Positions 52,128 through 64,000 of a stretch of 64,000 nucleotides of DNA are shown here, one piece after another. Under the pieces are notes generated by a model. The model saw nothing but the letters and a program-made list of their open reading frames with translations, was not told the DNA's origin and searched no databases. Positions within the stretch are counted from its first letter, which is position 1; every line of letters starts with the position of its first letter. Origin of the DNA: Sinonovacula constricta (lineage: Eukaryota; Mollusca; Bivalvia; Cardiida; Solecurtidae); NCBI GenBank assembly GCA_007844125.1, contig CM017559.1:37562326-37626325 (forward strand). Direction: 5' to 3'. The position numbers were made by a program, and so were the translations under genes.

Positions 52128-52445
52128 TATTGTCACAGACGTCAAAACAAAGTTGGCAGCTCGGATGACAACTCACTACAGTACGATGCCTGTAAAACTT
52201 CAATTTGTGACGACTTCAAGTTTAAATCATCAAATTTTAATTTACCTAGCGCAGCAGACACGCAGCTGTCAAAAGATGACATTGTTTATGTTTTGCGCGA
52301 ACTACATTTTAGATATATTCTTCTTCCGACATCCGGCGAACAAAATGATCGTGATTACAGTAAGTATCATTGCACCAGATACATCCGATGGGGGTTTATG
52401 GTAGCTCAGCCCATAGTTAGCCGTCCAACGGGCAGACAAGAGTAG
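52128..52445 (+). CDS. Exon-like 105-codon open frame without an upstream ATG
   Basis: Open from after a TAG at 52125-52127 to the TAG at 52443-52445. The translation has a normal, protein-like composition, with stretches such as 'YDACKTSICDDFKF', 'SSNFNLPSAADTQLSKDDI' and 'VYVLRELHFRYILLPTSGEQ'. The only methionine is near the C-terminus. A possible splice acceptor, TATTGTCACAG, lies at 52128-52138, so it could be a terminal exon. I do not recognise the family. It could equally be a fragment of a mobile-element protein or a chance frame. A competing ATG-initiated 108-codon frame (52078-52404) overlaps in another phase. Confidence 0.25.
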   Translation, partial: YCHRRQNKVGSSDDNSLQYDACKTSICDDFKFKSSNFNLPSAADTQLSKDDIVYVLRELHFRYILLPTSGEQNDRDYSKYHCTRYIRWGFMVAQPIVSRPTGRQE

Positions 52446-52520
52446 AATTAGCAGAAAAAAGAAGTAAAGTATTATGAACAGTAGTTTAAAGGTTTATTAC
52501 TAGTACTATGAATTGGTAGG

Positions 52521-52590
52521 CGATTGTGGTGCAGGGGTTAGGTAGATTGATTGTTAATCTGGCGAGCCGAGTTCATAATTCGAGAAGTGT
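52521..52590 (+). other. tRNA-like relic or SINE head
   Basis: TGGTGCAGGGGTTAGG at 52527 fits a pol III A box. AGATT...AATCT forms an anticodon-type stem around TTGTTAA, resembling a tRNA-Asn loop, and GAGTTCATAATTC is a damaged B box. The acceptor stem does not pair, so this is not a functional tRNA. It may be the head of a degraded tRNA-derived SINE. Confidence 0.35.
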
Positions 52591-52950
52591 CAACAAAAGA
52601 AAAAACGCGTCTGGTCAGAAGGAAGGCGTGATTAAGAATGAGTGATAATCGAAATAAAATTTAGACGAGTCCATTTAAAAGGGTGTGAAGGGAGTACAAA
52701 AGGACAATTATTTGTATCCGTAATAAATGACAACTTGCATAATGCAATAAACACACCTTTAGTGATAATGATGATAGTTCAGTAGTGTATAAGGAGGGTA
52801 TTTCCAATAAATATCATAATTGCAGATAAACTAATTGAGGTGGAATCGCGCCATATTATCTTTCCTGAAAAAGTGTTGCTGACACTTGAGACAAATACAC
52901 AGAGATGTTGAGGTGGTATTCTACCGACCAGTAATACAGGGAGTGCCGCC
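52591..52950. other. Spacer before array E
   Basis: AT-rich spacer of about 360 bp with no recognised feature. Confidence 0.5.
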
Positions 52951-53998
52951 TCCTTCTCCGCCACCGTCGCAGCGCATTGAAGTGTATCCTTCTCCTCACC
53001 CGCCGCCGCCGCCGCCGCAAAACATTGAAGTGTATCCTTCTCCTCATCCGCCGCCGCCGCCGCAGAACATTGAAGTGTATCCTTCTCCTCATCCGCCGCC
53101 GTCGCAGCGCATTGCAGTGTATCCTTCTCCTCATCCGCCGCCGCCGCCGCAGAACATTGAAGTGTATCCTTTTCCTCATCCGCCGCCGCCGCCGCCGCCG
53201 CAGAACATTGAAGTGTATCCTTCTTCTCATCCGCCGCCGCCGCCGCAGAACATTGAAGTGTATCCTTCTCCTCATCCGCCGCCGTCGCAGCGCATTGAAG
53301 TGTATCCTTCTCCTCATCCGCCGCCGCCGTCGCAGCGCATTGAAGCGTATCCTTCTCCTCATCCGCCGTAGCCGCCGCAGAACAATGAAGCGTATCCTCC
53401 TGCTCCTCCTCCTCCGCCACAGAGCATTGAAGCGTATCCTCCTCCTCCTCCGCCGCAGAGCATTGAAGCGTATCCTCCTCCTCCTCCTCATCCGCCGCAG
53501 AGCATTAAAGCGCATCCTCCTCCTCCTCCGCCGCAGAGCAATAAAGCGTTTCATCCTTCTCGTCCTCCTCCTCCGCCGCAGAGCATTGAAGCATATCCTC
53601 CTCCTCCTCCGCCGCCGCCGCCGCAGAGCATTAAAGCGTATCCTTCTCCTCCTCCGCCGCAGAGCATTGAAGCGTTTCCTCCACCTCGTCCTCCTCCTCC
53701 GCCGCAGAGCATTGAAGCGTATCCTCCTCCTCCTCCTCCGCAGCCGCAGAGCATTGAAGCGTATCCTCCTCCTCCTCCGCCACAGAGCATTGAAGCGTTT
53801 CCTCCTCCTCCTCCTCCGCCGCAGAGTATTGAAGCGTTTCCTCCTTCTCCTCCTCCTCTTCCGCCGCCACAGAGCATTGAAGCGTATCCTCCTCCTCCTC
53901 CGCCGCCGCAGAGCATTGAAGCGTATCCGTCTCCTCCTCCTCCTACTCCGCGCTGCACACAGAGGGAACGCCTCCTCCTCCGCCGCCGCCGCAAGAAG
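52951..53998. repeat. Minisatellite E: compound triplet tracts plus fixed spacer
   Basis: About 23 units, each a variable (CCT)n(CCG)n triplet tract joined to a fixed spacer with AGAACATTGAAGTGTATCC on the left half or AGAGCATTGAAGCGTATCC on the right half. Unit length varies (roughly 35-51 bp) in steps of three. Frame is therefore kept for about 1 kb on both strands, giving artificial proline-rich, arginine/leucine-rich (plus) and arginine-rich, alanine/glutamate-rich, glycine-rich (minus) readings of up to 391 codons. I do not call a gene because all these frames are open together. Confidence 0.92.
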
Positions 53999-54012
53999 AT
54001 AGAGAAAGAAAT

Positions 54013-54282
54013 ATGGTGTATCTTCACTCATTTGCCATGCTGGTTTTTAAAATGTTCCCGTCTTTGACCAAGGATGGTGTTGCTGTAAAAAGGTGGCATC
54101 CTTTTTACACGGATATTCAAAGACAGGTTTCGCCGAGAGTAGAATTTATCCAAGGTATCCCCGCCAACTTAGATTATGACTACTACTTTGATCCGAGAAT
54201 ACACAATTTACTGGTTCTGGATGATGAATTTTCTTTATCCTTTTGCGTTAGGTGTATTAAATCGCGGCATTTAAAATTCTCT
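54013..54282 (+). pseudogene. Fragment resembling a packaging-type P-loop ATPase (virus- or large-transposon-derived)
   Basis: The ORF from the ATG at 54013 contains a unique segment of about 90 codons before it runs into array F. Key stretches are 'WHPFYTDIQRQV', 'VEFIQGIP' and 'IHNLLVLDDEFS'. The last fits a Walker B strand (four hydrophobic residues then two acids). A further 'CIKSRHLKFSFI' is compatible with the following conserved segment. The order recalls ATPase-like proteins of viral or large self-replicating transposon origin found in invertebrate genomes. No Walker A loop is in the window, and the frame is cut on both sides by minisatellites, so this is at most a relic. Family assignment rests on memory of motif layout and is tentative. 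Confidence 0.4.
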
Positions 54283-54284
54283 TT

Positions 54285-55284
54285 CATAAGTGGAGGAACT
54301 GGTAATTTCATGTGTGGAGGGACTGGTCTGAAGACCAGGCTGTAATTTTCATGAATAGAGGAACGGCACTCATGACCAGGGTGTTGTTTCACGAGTGGAG
54401 GGCTGGTGTCAGACCAGGTTGTAGTTTTATAAGTGGAGAGCTGTCAGAACCCGGATGTACTTTTATAAGTGGAGGGACTGGTGTCAGGACCAAGGTGAAG
54501 TTTAATGAGTGGTGGGCTGGTGTCCGGACCTGGAAGGAAAAAGTTTCATAAGAGGGGGGACTGGTGTCCTGACAATGATATAGTTTAAAGAGTGGAGGAC
54601 TGTTGTCCGGACCAGGACGTTATTTCATAAGAGAAGAGACGGATGTCCGGATCAGGGTGTTATTTCATGAGTTGAGGGACTGGTGTCCGGACCAGGATGT
54701 AATTTGAAGAGTGGATGACTTGTGTCCGCACTAGTTTGTAGTTACATAAGAGAGGAGACTGATGTCCGGACCTGGGTGTAGTTTCATGAGTAGAGGGACT
54801 TGTGTCCGGACCAGGATGTAGTTTTATGAATGGATGACTGTTGTCCGGACCAGGGTGTAGTTTAATAAGTGGACAGACTGGTGTCTGGACCTGGCTGTAG
54901 TTTCATAAAAGGAGAGACTGGTGTCCGGACTAGGGTGTAATTTCATAAGAGGAGAGACTTGTGTCCGGACCAGGATGTAGTTTCATAAATGGAGAGACTG
55001 GTGTCCGGGCAAGGTTGTAGTTTCATAAGTGGAGAGACGTGAAGGACTGGTGTCCGGACCGGGGTGCAGTGTCATGAGTGGTGGGCTGGTGCCAGAACCA
55101 CTGTGTATTTTCAAAAAAAGAACGGCTTGTATCGGCACCAGGGTGCAGTTTCATAAGTGGAAACACTAATGTCTGGACCAGGGTGTAGTTTCATGAATTT
55201 AGAGACTGGTGTTAGGACTTGGGTGTAGTTTCATGAGTAGAGGGCTGGTGCCAAAACACTGGTGTAGTTTCATGAATGGTGGGA
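54285..55284. repeat. Minisatellite F (40-bp unit)
   Basis: About 25 diverged tandem units, e.g. 54961-55000, with GTGTCCGGACCAGG and GTAGTTTCATAAGTGGAG. The unit contains the 8-bp palindrome GTCCGGAC. Units at both ends are more degenerate than the middle. Confidence 0.92.
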
Positions 55285-58200
55285 CTTTTATCACCTTTGC
55301 CATTGTAGAATACGTATATGTTCATCTTTGCCACTGTAGCATAAAATATGATCACATGTGCCATTGTAGAATACGTATATGATCACCTGTGCCACTGTAG
55401 AATACGTATATGATCACCTGTGTCACTCTAGAATGCATATATGATCACCTGTGTCACTGTAGAATACATATATGATCACCTGTGTCACTGTAGAGCACGT
55501 ATATGATCATCTGTGTCACTGTAGAATACATACATGATCACCTGTGACACTGTAGAATACGTAAATGATCGCCTGTGTCACTCTAGAATACATATATGAT
55601 GACCTGTGTCACTGTAGAATACATATATGATCACCTGTGTCACTGTAGAACACGTATATGATCCCCTGTGTCAATGTAAAATACATTTATGATCACCTGT
55701 GTCACAGTAGAATACGTATATGATTACCTGTGTCACTGAAGAATACATATATGATCACCTGTGTCATTGTAGAATAGGTATATGATCACCTGTGTCACTG
55801 AAGAATACATATACGTTCACCTGTGCCACTGTAGAATACGTATATGATCACCTGTGCCACTGTCGTATACGTATAACATCACCTGTGCCACAGAAGAATA
55901 GGTATATGATAACCTGTGCCACTATAGCATACTATATGATCACCTGTGTCACTGTAGAATACGTATACAAATCACCTTTGCCATTGTAGAATACGTATAT
56001 GTTCACCTGTGCCACTGTAGAATACTATATGATCACATGTGCCATTGTAGAATACGTATATGATCACCTGTGTCACTGTATAATACGTATATGATCACCG
56101 TTGTCACTGTAGAATACGTATATAATCACCTTTGCCATTGTTAAATACGTATATGTTCACCTTTGCCACTGTAGCATACTATATGATGACATGTGCCATT
56201 GTAGAATACGTATATGATCACCAGTGTCACTGTAGAATATGTATATGATGACCTGCGCCACTGTAGAATACTTATATGATCAACTGTGTCACTGTAGAAT
56301 ACATATATAATCACCTGTGCCACTGTAGAAACGCATATGATCACCTGTGTCACTGTAGAATAGGTATATGATCACCTGTGTCACTATAAAATACATATAT
56401 GATCACCTGTATCTCTGTAGAATACGTATAAGATCACCTGTGCCACTGTAGAATACGTATATGATCACCTGTATCACTGTAGAACACGTATAAGATCACC
56501 TGTGTCACTGTAGAATACATAAATGATCAATGTGTCACTGTAGAATACATATATGATCACCTGTGTCACTGTAGAATACGTATATGATCAACTGTGTCAC
56601 TGTAGAATACATATATAATCACCTGTGCCACTGTAGAATACGTATATGATCAACTGTGTCACTGTAGAATACATATATAATCACCTGTGCCACTGTAGAA
56701 TCGCATATGATCACCTGGGTCACTGTAGAATAGGTATATGATCACCTGTGTCACTGTAAAATACATATATGATCACCTGTATCTCTGTAGAATACGTATA
56801 AGATCACCTGTGTCACTGTAGAATACGTATATGATCACAGGTGTCACTGTAGAATACATATATGATCACCTGTGTCACTGTAGAATACGTATATGATCAC
56901 ATGTGTCACTGTAGAATACATATATGATCACCTGTGTCACTGTAGAATACATATATGATCACATGTGTCACTGTAGAATACGTTTATGATCACCTGTGTC
57001 ACTGTAGAATACGTATATGATTAACTGTGTCATTCTAGATTACCTATATGATCACCTGTGTCACTGTAGAAAACGAATATGATTACATGTGTCACTGTAG
57101 AATACATATATGATCACCTGTGTCACTGTAGAATACGTATATGATCAACTGTGTCACTGTAGAATACGTATATCATCACCCGTGTCACTGTAGAATACGT
57201 ATATGATCAACTGTGTCACTGTAGAATACGTATATGATCACCTGTGTCACTGTAGAATACGTATATGATCACCTGTGTCACTGTAGAATACGTATATGAT
57301 CACCTGTGTCACTGTAGAATACATATATGATCACCTGTGTCACTATATAATACATATATGATCGCCTTTGTCACACTAGAATACGTATATGACCACCTGT
57401 GTCACTGTAGAATACGTATATGATCACCTGTGTCACTGTAGAACACGTATATGATCACATGTGTCACTGTAGAATACGTATATGATGACCTGCGCCACTG
57501 TAGAATACGTATATGATCACATGTGTCACTGTAGAATACGTATATGAGCACCTGTGTCACTGTAGAACACGTATATGATCACCTGTGTCACTGTAGAACA
57601 CGTATATGATCACCTGTGTCACTGTAGAATACATATATGATCACCTGTGTCACTGTAGAATACATATATGATCACGTGTGCCACTGTAGAATACATATAT
57701 GATCACCTGTGTCTCTGTAGAATACGAATATGAACACCTGTGTCACTGTAGAATACGTATATGATCACTTGAGCCACTGTAGAAAACGTATTTAAACACA
57801 CAAACCAATGTAGACTACGTATGTGATCACCTGTGTCACTGTATAATACGTATATGATCACCTGTGCCACTGTATAATACGTATATGATCACCTGTGCCA
57901 CTGTAGAATACGTATATGATCACCTGTGTCACTGTAGAATACGTATATGATGTCCTGCGTCACTGTAGAATAAATATATGATCAACTGTGGCACTGTAGA
58001 ATACATATATGATCACCTGTGTCACTCTAGAATACATATATGATCACCTGTGTCACTGTAGAAAACGAATATGATCACATGTGTCACTGTAGAATACATA
58101 TATGATCACCCGTGTCACTGTAGAATACGTATATGATCGCCTGTGTCACTGTGAATACATATATGATCACCTGTGTCACTGTAGAATACATATATGATCA

Positions 58201-58573
58201 CGTGTGCCACGGTAGAATACATATATGATCACCTGTGTCTCTGTAGAATACGAATATGATCACATGTGCCACTGTAGAATCGCATATGATCACCTGTGTC
58301 ACTGTAGAATAGGTATATGATTACCTGTGTCACTGTAGAATACATATATGATCACCTGTATCTCTGTAGAATACATATATGATCACGTGTGCCACTGTAT
58401 AATACGTATATGATCACCTGTGTCGCTGTAGAATACGTATATGATGTCCTGCGTCACTGTAGAATACATATATGATCACGTGTGCCACTGTAGATTACAT
58501 ATATGATCACCTGTGTCTCTGTAGAATACGAATATGAACACCTGTGTCACTGTAGAATACGTATATAATCACA

Positions 58574-61483
58574 TGAGCCACTGTAGAAAACGTATTTAAA
58601 CACACAAACCAATGTAGACTACGCATGTGATCATCTGTGCCACTGTAGAATACGTATATAATCACATGAGCCACTGTAGAAAACGAATATAATCACATTT
58701 GCTACTGTAGAATACACATTTGAACACCTAGCCATTGTAGAATACGTATTTGATAACTGTGTCACTGAAAAATACGAATCAGATCACCTGTGCCACTGTA
58801 GAATACGTATATGATCACCTGTGCCACTGTAGAATACGTATATGATCAATGTTGCCACGGTAGAATACGTATATAATCACCTTTGCCATAGTAGAATACG
58901 TATATGTTCACCTGTGCCACTGTAGCATACTATATGATCACCTGTGCCACTGAAGAATACGTATATGATCACCTGTGTCACAGTAGAATACGTATATGAT
59001 CAACGTTGCCACGGTAGAATACGTATATAATCACCGTTGCCATTGAAAAATAGGTATATGTTCACCAGTGCCACTGAAGCATACTACATGATCACATGTG
59101 CCACTGTAGAATACGTATATGATCACCTGTGTCACTGTAGAATACGTATATGATTAACTGTGTCACTCTAGATTACATATATGATCACTTGTGTCAAGGT
59201 AGAAAACGAATATGATCACATGTGTCACTGTAGAATACATATATGATCACCTGTGTCACTGTAGAATACATATAGCATCACCTGTGTCACTGTAGAATAC
59301 ATATATGATCACCTGTGTCACTGTAGAATACGTATATGATCACCTGTGTCACTGTAGAACACGTATATGATTACCTGTGTCACTGTAGAATACGTATATG
59401 ATCACCTGTGTCACTGTAGAATACGTATATGATTGCCTGTGTCACTGTAGAATACGTATATGATCACCTGTGTCACTGTAGAATACGTATATGATCACCA
59501 GTGTCACTATAGAACACGTATATGATCACCAGTGTCACTGTATAATACATACATGATCACCTGTGTCACTCTAGAATACATATATGATCACCTGTGTCAC
59601 TGTAGAAAACGAATATGATCACCTGTGTCACTGTAGAATACATATATGATCACCTGTGTCACTGTAGAATACATATATGATCACGTGTGCCACGGTAGAA
59701 TACATATATGATCACCTGTGTCTCTGTAGAATACAAAGATGAACACCTGTGTCACTGTAGAATACGTATATAATCACTTGAGCCACTGTAGAAAACGTAT
59801 TTAAACAAACAAACCAATGTAGACTACGAATCTGATCACCTGTGCCACTTTATAACACGTATATGATCACCTGTGTCACTGTAGAATACGTATATGATGT
59901 CCTTGCGTCACTGTAGAATACATATATGATCACCTGTGTCACTGTAGAATACATATATGATCACCTGTGTCACTGTAGAATACATATATGATCACGTGTG
60001 CCACGGTAGAATACATATATAATCACCTGTGTCTCTGTAGAATACGAATATGATCACATGTGCCATTGTAGAATACGTATATGATCACCTGTGTCACTGT
60101 AGAATATGTATATGATGACCTGCGCCACTGTAGAATACATATATGATCAACTGTGTCACTGTAGAATACATATATAATCACCTGTGCCACTGTAGAATCG
60201 CATATGATCACCTGTGTCACTGTAGAATACGTATATGATCACCAGTGTCACTATAGAACACGTATATGATCACCAGTGTCACTTTATAATACATATATGA
60301 TCACCTGTGTCACTCTAGAATACATATATGATCACCTGTGTCACTGTAGAAAACGAATATGATCACCTGTGTCACTGTAGAATACATATATGATCACCTG
60401 TGTCACTGTAGAATACATATATGATCACGTGTGCCACGGTAGAATACATATATGATCACCTGTGTCTCTGTAGAATACGTATATAATCACTTGAGCCACT
60501 GTAGAAAACGTATTTAAACACACAAACCAATGTAGACTACGAATCTGATCACCTGTGCCACTTTATAACACGTATATGATCACCTGTGTCACTGTAGAAT
60601 ACGTATATGATGTCCTTGCGTCACTGTAGAATACATATATGATCACCTGTGTCACTGTAGAATATATATATGATCACCTGTGTCACTGTAGAATACATAT
60701 ATGATCACGTGTGCCACGGTAGAATACATACATGATCACCTGTGCCTCTGTAGAATACGAATATGATCACATGTGCCATTGTAGAATACATATATGATCA
60801 ACTGTGTCCTTGTAGAATACATATATAATCACCTGTGCCACTGTAGAATCGCATATGATCACCTGTGTCACTGTAGAATAGGTATATGGTCACCTGTGTC
60901 ACTGTAGAATACATATATGATCACCTGTATCTCTGTAGAATACATATATGATCACGTGTGCCACTGTATAATACGTATATGATCACCTGTGTCGCTGTAG
61001 AATACGTATATGATGTCCTGCGTCACTGTATAATACATATATGATCATCTGTGGCACTGTAGAATACAGATATGATCACCTGTATCACTCTAGAATACAT
61101 ATATGATCACCTGTGTCACTGTAGAAAACGAATATGATCACATGTGTTACTGTAGAATACATATATGATCACCTGTGTCACTGTAGAATACGTATATGAT
61201 CACCTGTGTCACTGTAGAATATGTATATGATCACCTGTGTCGCTGTAGAATACATACATGATCACCTAAGTCACTGTAGAATACATATATGATCACCTGT
61301 GTCACTCTAGAATACATATATGATCACCTGTGTCACTGTAAAAAACGAATATGATCACATGTGTCACTGTAGAATACATATATGATCACCTGTGTCACTG
61401 TAGAATACATATATGATCACGTGTGCCACTGTAGATTACATATATGATCACCTGTGTCACTGTAGAATACGTATATAATCACA
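58574..61483. repeat. Higher-order repeat in array D (about 2.9 kb)
   Basis: A rare block beginning TGAGCCACTGTAGAAAACG and including TTTGCTACTGTAGAATACAC starts at 58574, 61484 and 63589. The first two starts are 2,910 bp apart. The third follows after 2,105 bp and is cut by the window end. Inner markers give slightly different offsets (about 2,940), showing unit gains and losses. Confidence 0.85.
59496..60952. repeat. Nested 713/744-bp duplication in array D
   Basis: CACCAGTGTCACTAT at 59496 recurs at 60240 (744 bp, 24 units), and the rare GTCCTTGCGTCACTG marker at about 59899 recurs at about 60612 (713 bp, 23 units). One unit was lost between the markers in the second copy. Confidence 0.85.
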
Positions 61484-64000
61484 TGAGCCACTGTAGAAAA
61501 CGTATTTAAACACACAAACCAATGTAGACTACGCATGTGACCACCTGTGCCACTGTAGAATACGTATATAATCACATGAGCCACTGTAGAAAACGAATAT
61601 AATCACATTTGCTACTGTAGAATACACATTTGAACACCTGGCCATTGTAGAATACGTATTTGATCACCTGTGTCACTGAAAAATACGAATAAGATTGCAT
61701 GTGCCACCGTAGAATACGTATATGATCACCTGTGCCACTGTAGAATACGTATATGATCACCTGTGCCACTGTAGAATACGTATATGATCAATGTTGCCAC
61801 GGTAGAATACGTATATAATCACCTTTGCCATAGTAGAATACGTATATGTTCACCTGTGCCACTGTAGCATACTATATGATCACCTGTGCCACTGAAGAAT
61901 ACGTATATGATCACCTGTGTCACAGTAGAATACGTATATGATCAACGTTGCCACGGTAGAATACGTATATAATCACCGTTGCCATTGAAAAATAGGTATA
62001 TGTTCACCAGTGCCACTGAAGCATATTACATGATCACCTGTGTCACTGTAGAATACGTATATGATTAACTGTGTCACTCTAGATTACATATATGATCACT
62101 TGTGTCAAGGTAGAAAACGAATATGATTACATGTGTCACTGTAGAATACATATATGATCACCTGTGTCACTGTAGAATACATATAGCATCACCTGTGTCA
62201 CTGTAGAATACATATATGATCACCTGTGTCACTGTAGAATACGTATTTGATCACCTGTGTCACTGTAGAACACGTATATGATTACCTGTGTCACTGTAGA
62301 ATACGTATATGATCACCTGTGTCACTGTAGAATACGTATATGATTGCCTGTGTCACTGTAGAATACGTATATGATCACCTGTGTCACTGTAGAATACGTA
62401 TATGATCACCAGTGACACTATAGAACACGTATATGATCACCAGTGTCACTGTATAATACATATATGATCTCCTGTGTCACTGTAGAATACATATATGATC
62501 ACCTGTGTCACTGTAGAAAACGAATATGATCACCTGTGTCACTGTAGAATACATATATGATCACCTGTGTCACTGTAGAATACATATATGATCACGTGTG
62601 CCACGGTAGAATACATATATGATCACCTGTGTCTCTGTAGAATACGAATATGAACACCTGTGTCATTGTAGAATACGTATATAATCACTTGAGTCACTGT
62701 AGAAAACGTATTTAAACACACAAACCAATGTAGACTACGAATCTGATCACCTGCGCCACTTTATAACACGTATTTGATTAACTGTGTCACTCTAGATTAC
62801 ATATATGATCACTTGTGTCAATGTAGAAAACGAATATGATCACATGTGTCACTGTAGAATACGTATATGATTAACTGTGTCACTCTAGAATACATATATG
62901 ATCACCTGTGTCACTGTAGAATACGTATATGATTAACTGTGTCACTCGAGATTACATATATGATCACTTGTGTCAATGTAGAAAACGAATATGATCACAC
63001 GTGTCACTGTAGAATACATATATGATCACCTGTGTCAATGTAGAACACGTATATGATTGCCTGTGTCACTGTAGAATACATATATGATCACCTGTGTCAC
63101 TGTAAAAAATGAATATGATCACATGTGTCACTGTAGAATACATATATGATAACCTGTGTCACTGTAGAATACATATATGATCACGTGTGCCAATGTAGAA
63201 CACGTATATGATTGCCTGTGTCACTGTAGAATACATATATGATCACCTGTGTCACTGTAAAAAACGAATATGATCACATGTGTCACTGTAGAATACATAT
63301 AGCATCACCTGTGTCACTGTAGAATACGTATATGATCACCTGTGTCAATGTAGAACACGTATATGATTGCCTGTGTTACTGTAGAATACATATATGATCA
63401 CCTGTGTCACTGTAAAAAACGAATATGATCACATGTGTCACTGTAGAATACATATATGATAACCTGTGTCACTGTAGAATACATATATGATCACGTGTGC
63501 CAATGTAGATTACATATATGATCACCTGTGTCTCTGTAGAATACGAATATGAACACCTGTGTCACTGTAGAATACGTATATAATCACATGAGCCACTGTA
63601 GAAAACGTATTTAAACACACAAAACAATGTACACTACGCATGTGATCACCTGTTCCACTGTAGAATACGTATATAATCACATGAGCCACTGTAGAAAACG
63701 AATATAATCACATTTGCTACTGTAGAATACACATTTGAACACCTGGCCATTGTAGAATACGTATATGATCACCTGTGTCACTGAAAAATACGAATCAGAT
63801 ATCGCATGTGCCACTGTAGAATACGTATATGATCACCTGTGCCACTGTAGAATACGTATATGATCACATGTGCCACTGTAGAATACGTATATGATTACTG
63901 TTGCCACGGTAGAATACGTATATAATCACCTTTGCCATAGTAGAATTCGTATATGTTCAGCTGTGCCACTGTAACATACTATATGATCACCTGTGCCACT

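Larger units (their letters stand above)
55289..64000. repeat. Minisatellite D (31-bp unit), continues past the window end
   Basis: About 280 tandem units of 31 bp; 57182-57212 is typical, with ATACGTATATGATCA and CCTGTGTCACTGTAGAA. Variants alternate between TACGTATATG and TACATATATG. TACGTA and TGATCA are palindromes within the unit. The array abuts array F with at most a few bases between and is still running at 64000. Short minus-strand ORFs in it are by-products. Confidence 0.96.

Noticed and set aside
52521..52590. Functional tRNA gene
   Set aside because: A-box and anticodon-stem features exist, but the acceptor stem does not pair and the B box is damaged.
52856..54031. 391-codon minus-strand arginine-rich ORF and other long ORFs over array E
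   Set aside because: By-products of a triplet-based minisatellite; several frames on both strands are open over the same DNA.
9631..64000. CRISPR arrays
   Set aside because: The tandem units have no unique spacers between constant repeats, and the context is eukaryotic.
1..64000. Telomeric repeat tract
   Set aside because: No run of TTAGGG or its complement was seen, so a subtelomeric position is only a suggestion.

Overview
This looks like a window of animal (metazoan) nuclear DNA. It is AT-rich, has no operons, and is full of decayed retroelements and very long tandem repeats. The SINE body and the style of the two LINE remnants resemble elements I associate with bivalves and other molluscs. 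That assignment is an inference, not proof. I could not support any intact host gene.

Layout. (1) 1-1575: a decayed Ty3/Gypsy-class pol remnant in which integrase sequence lies upstream of reverse transcriptase. It is interrupted at 930-1522 by a compact element with perfect 88-bp terminal inverted repeats, a 9-bp target duplication and a short zinc-finger-like ORF. (2) 1576-6940: AT-rich DNA with nothing recognised. (3) 6950-8800: LINE remnant 1 on the minus strand, with an internal 33-bp triplication. (4) 9631-18475: 25-bp minisatellite A, split at 12661-14882 by a 5'-truncated minus-strand LINE (LINE remnant 2). (5) 18762-19015: a tRNA-derived SINE. (6) 20470-28930: 49-bp minisatellite B, containing a nearly perfect 2,701-bp tandem duplication. 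(7) 30341-50205: 22-bp minisatellite C, about 900 units, with several layers of higher-order repeats and a degenerate GC-rich right edge. (8) 50206-52950: mostly unrecognised, with one exon-like ORF and a tRNA-like relic. (9) 52951-53998: a compound triplet minisatellite E. (10) 54013-54282: a short fragment resembling a packaging-type ATPase. (11) 54285-55284: 40-bp minisatellite F. (12) 55289-64000: 31-bp minisatellite D, running off the window end.

Six unrelated minisatellites make up about 71% of the window. Recognisable protein-coding sequence is confined to mobile-element debris. The locus reads as a repeat-dense, recombinationally active (perhaps subtelomeric or pericentromeric) segment. 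No telomeric TTAGGG-type array is visible. The most informative observations are the nested transposon at 930-1522, the LINE that split array A without disturbing its 25-bp register, and the large, almost unmutated higher-order duplications in arrays B and C. I found no evidence for a new defence, metabolic or regulatory system.
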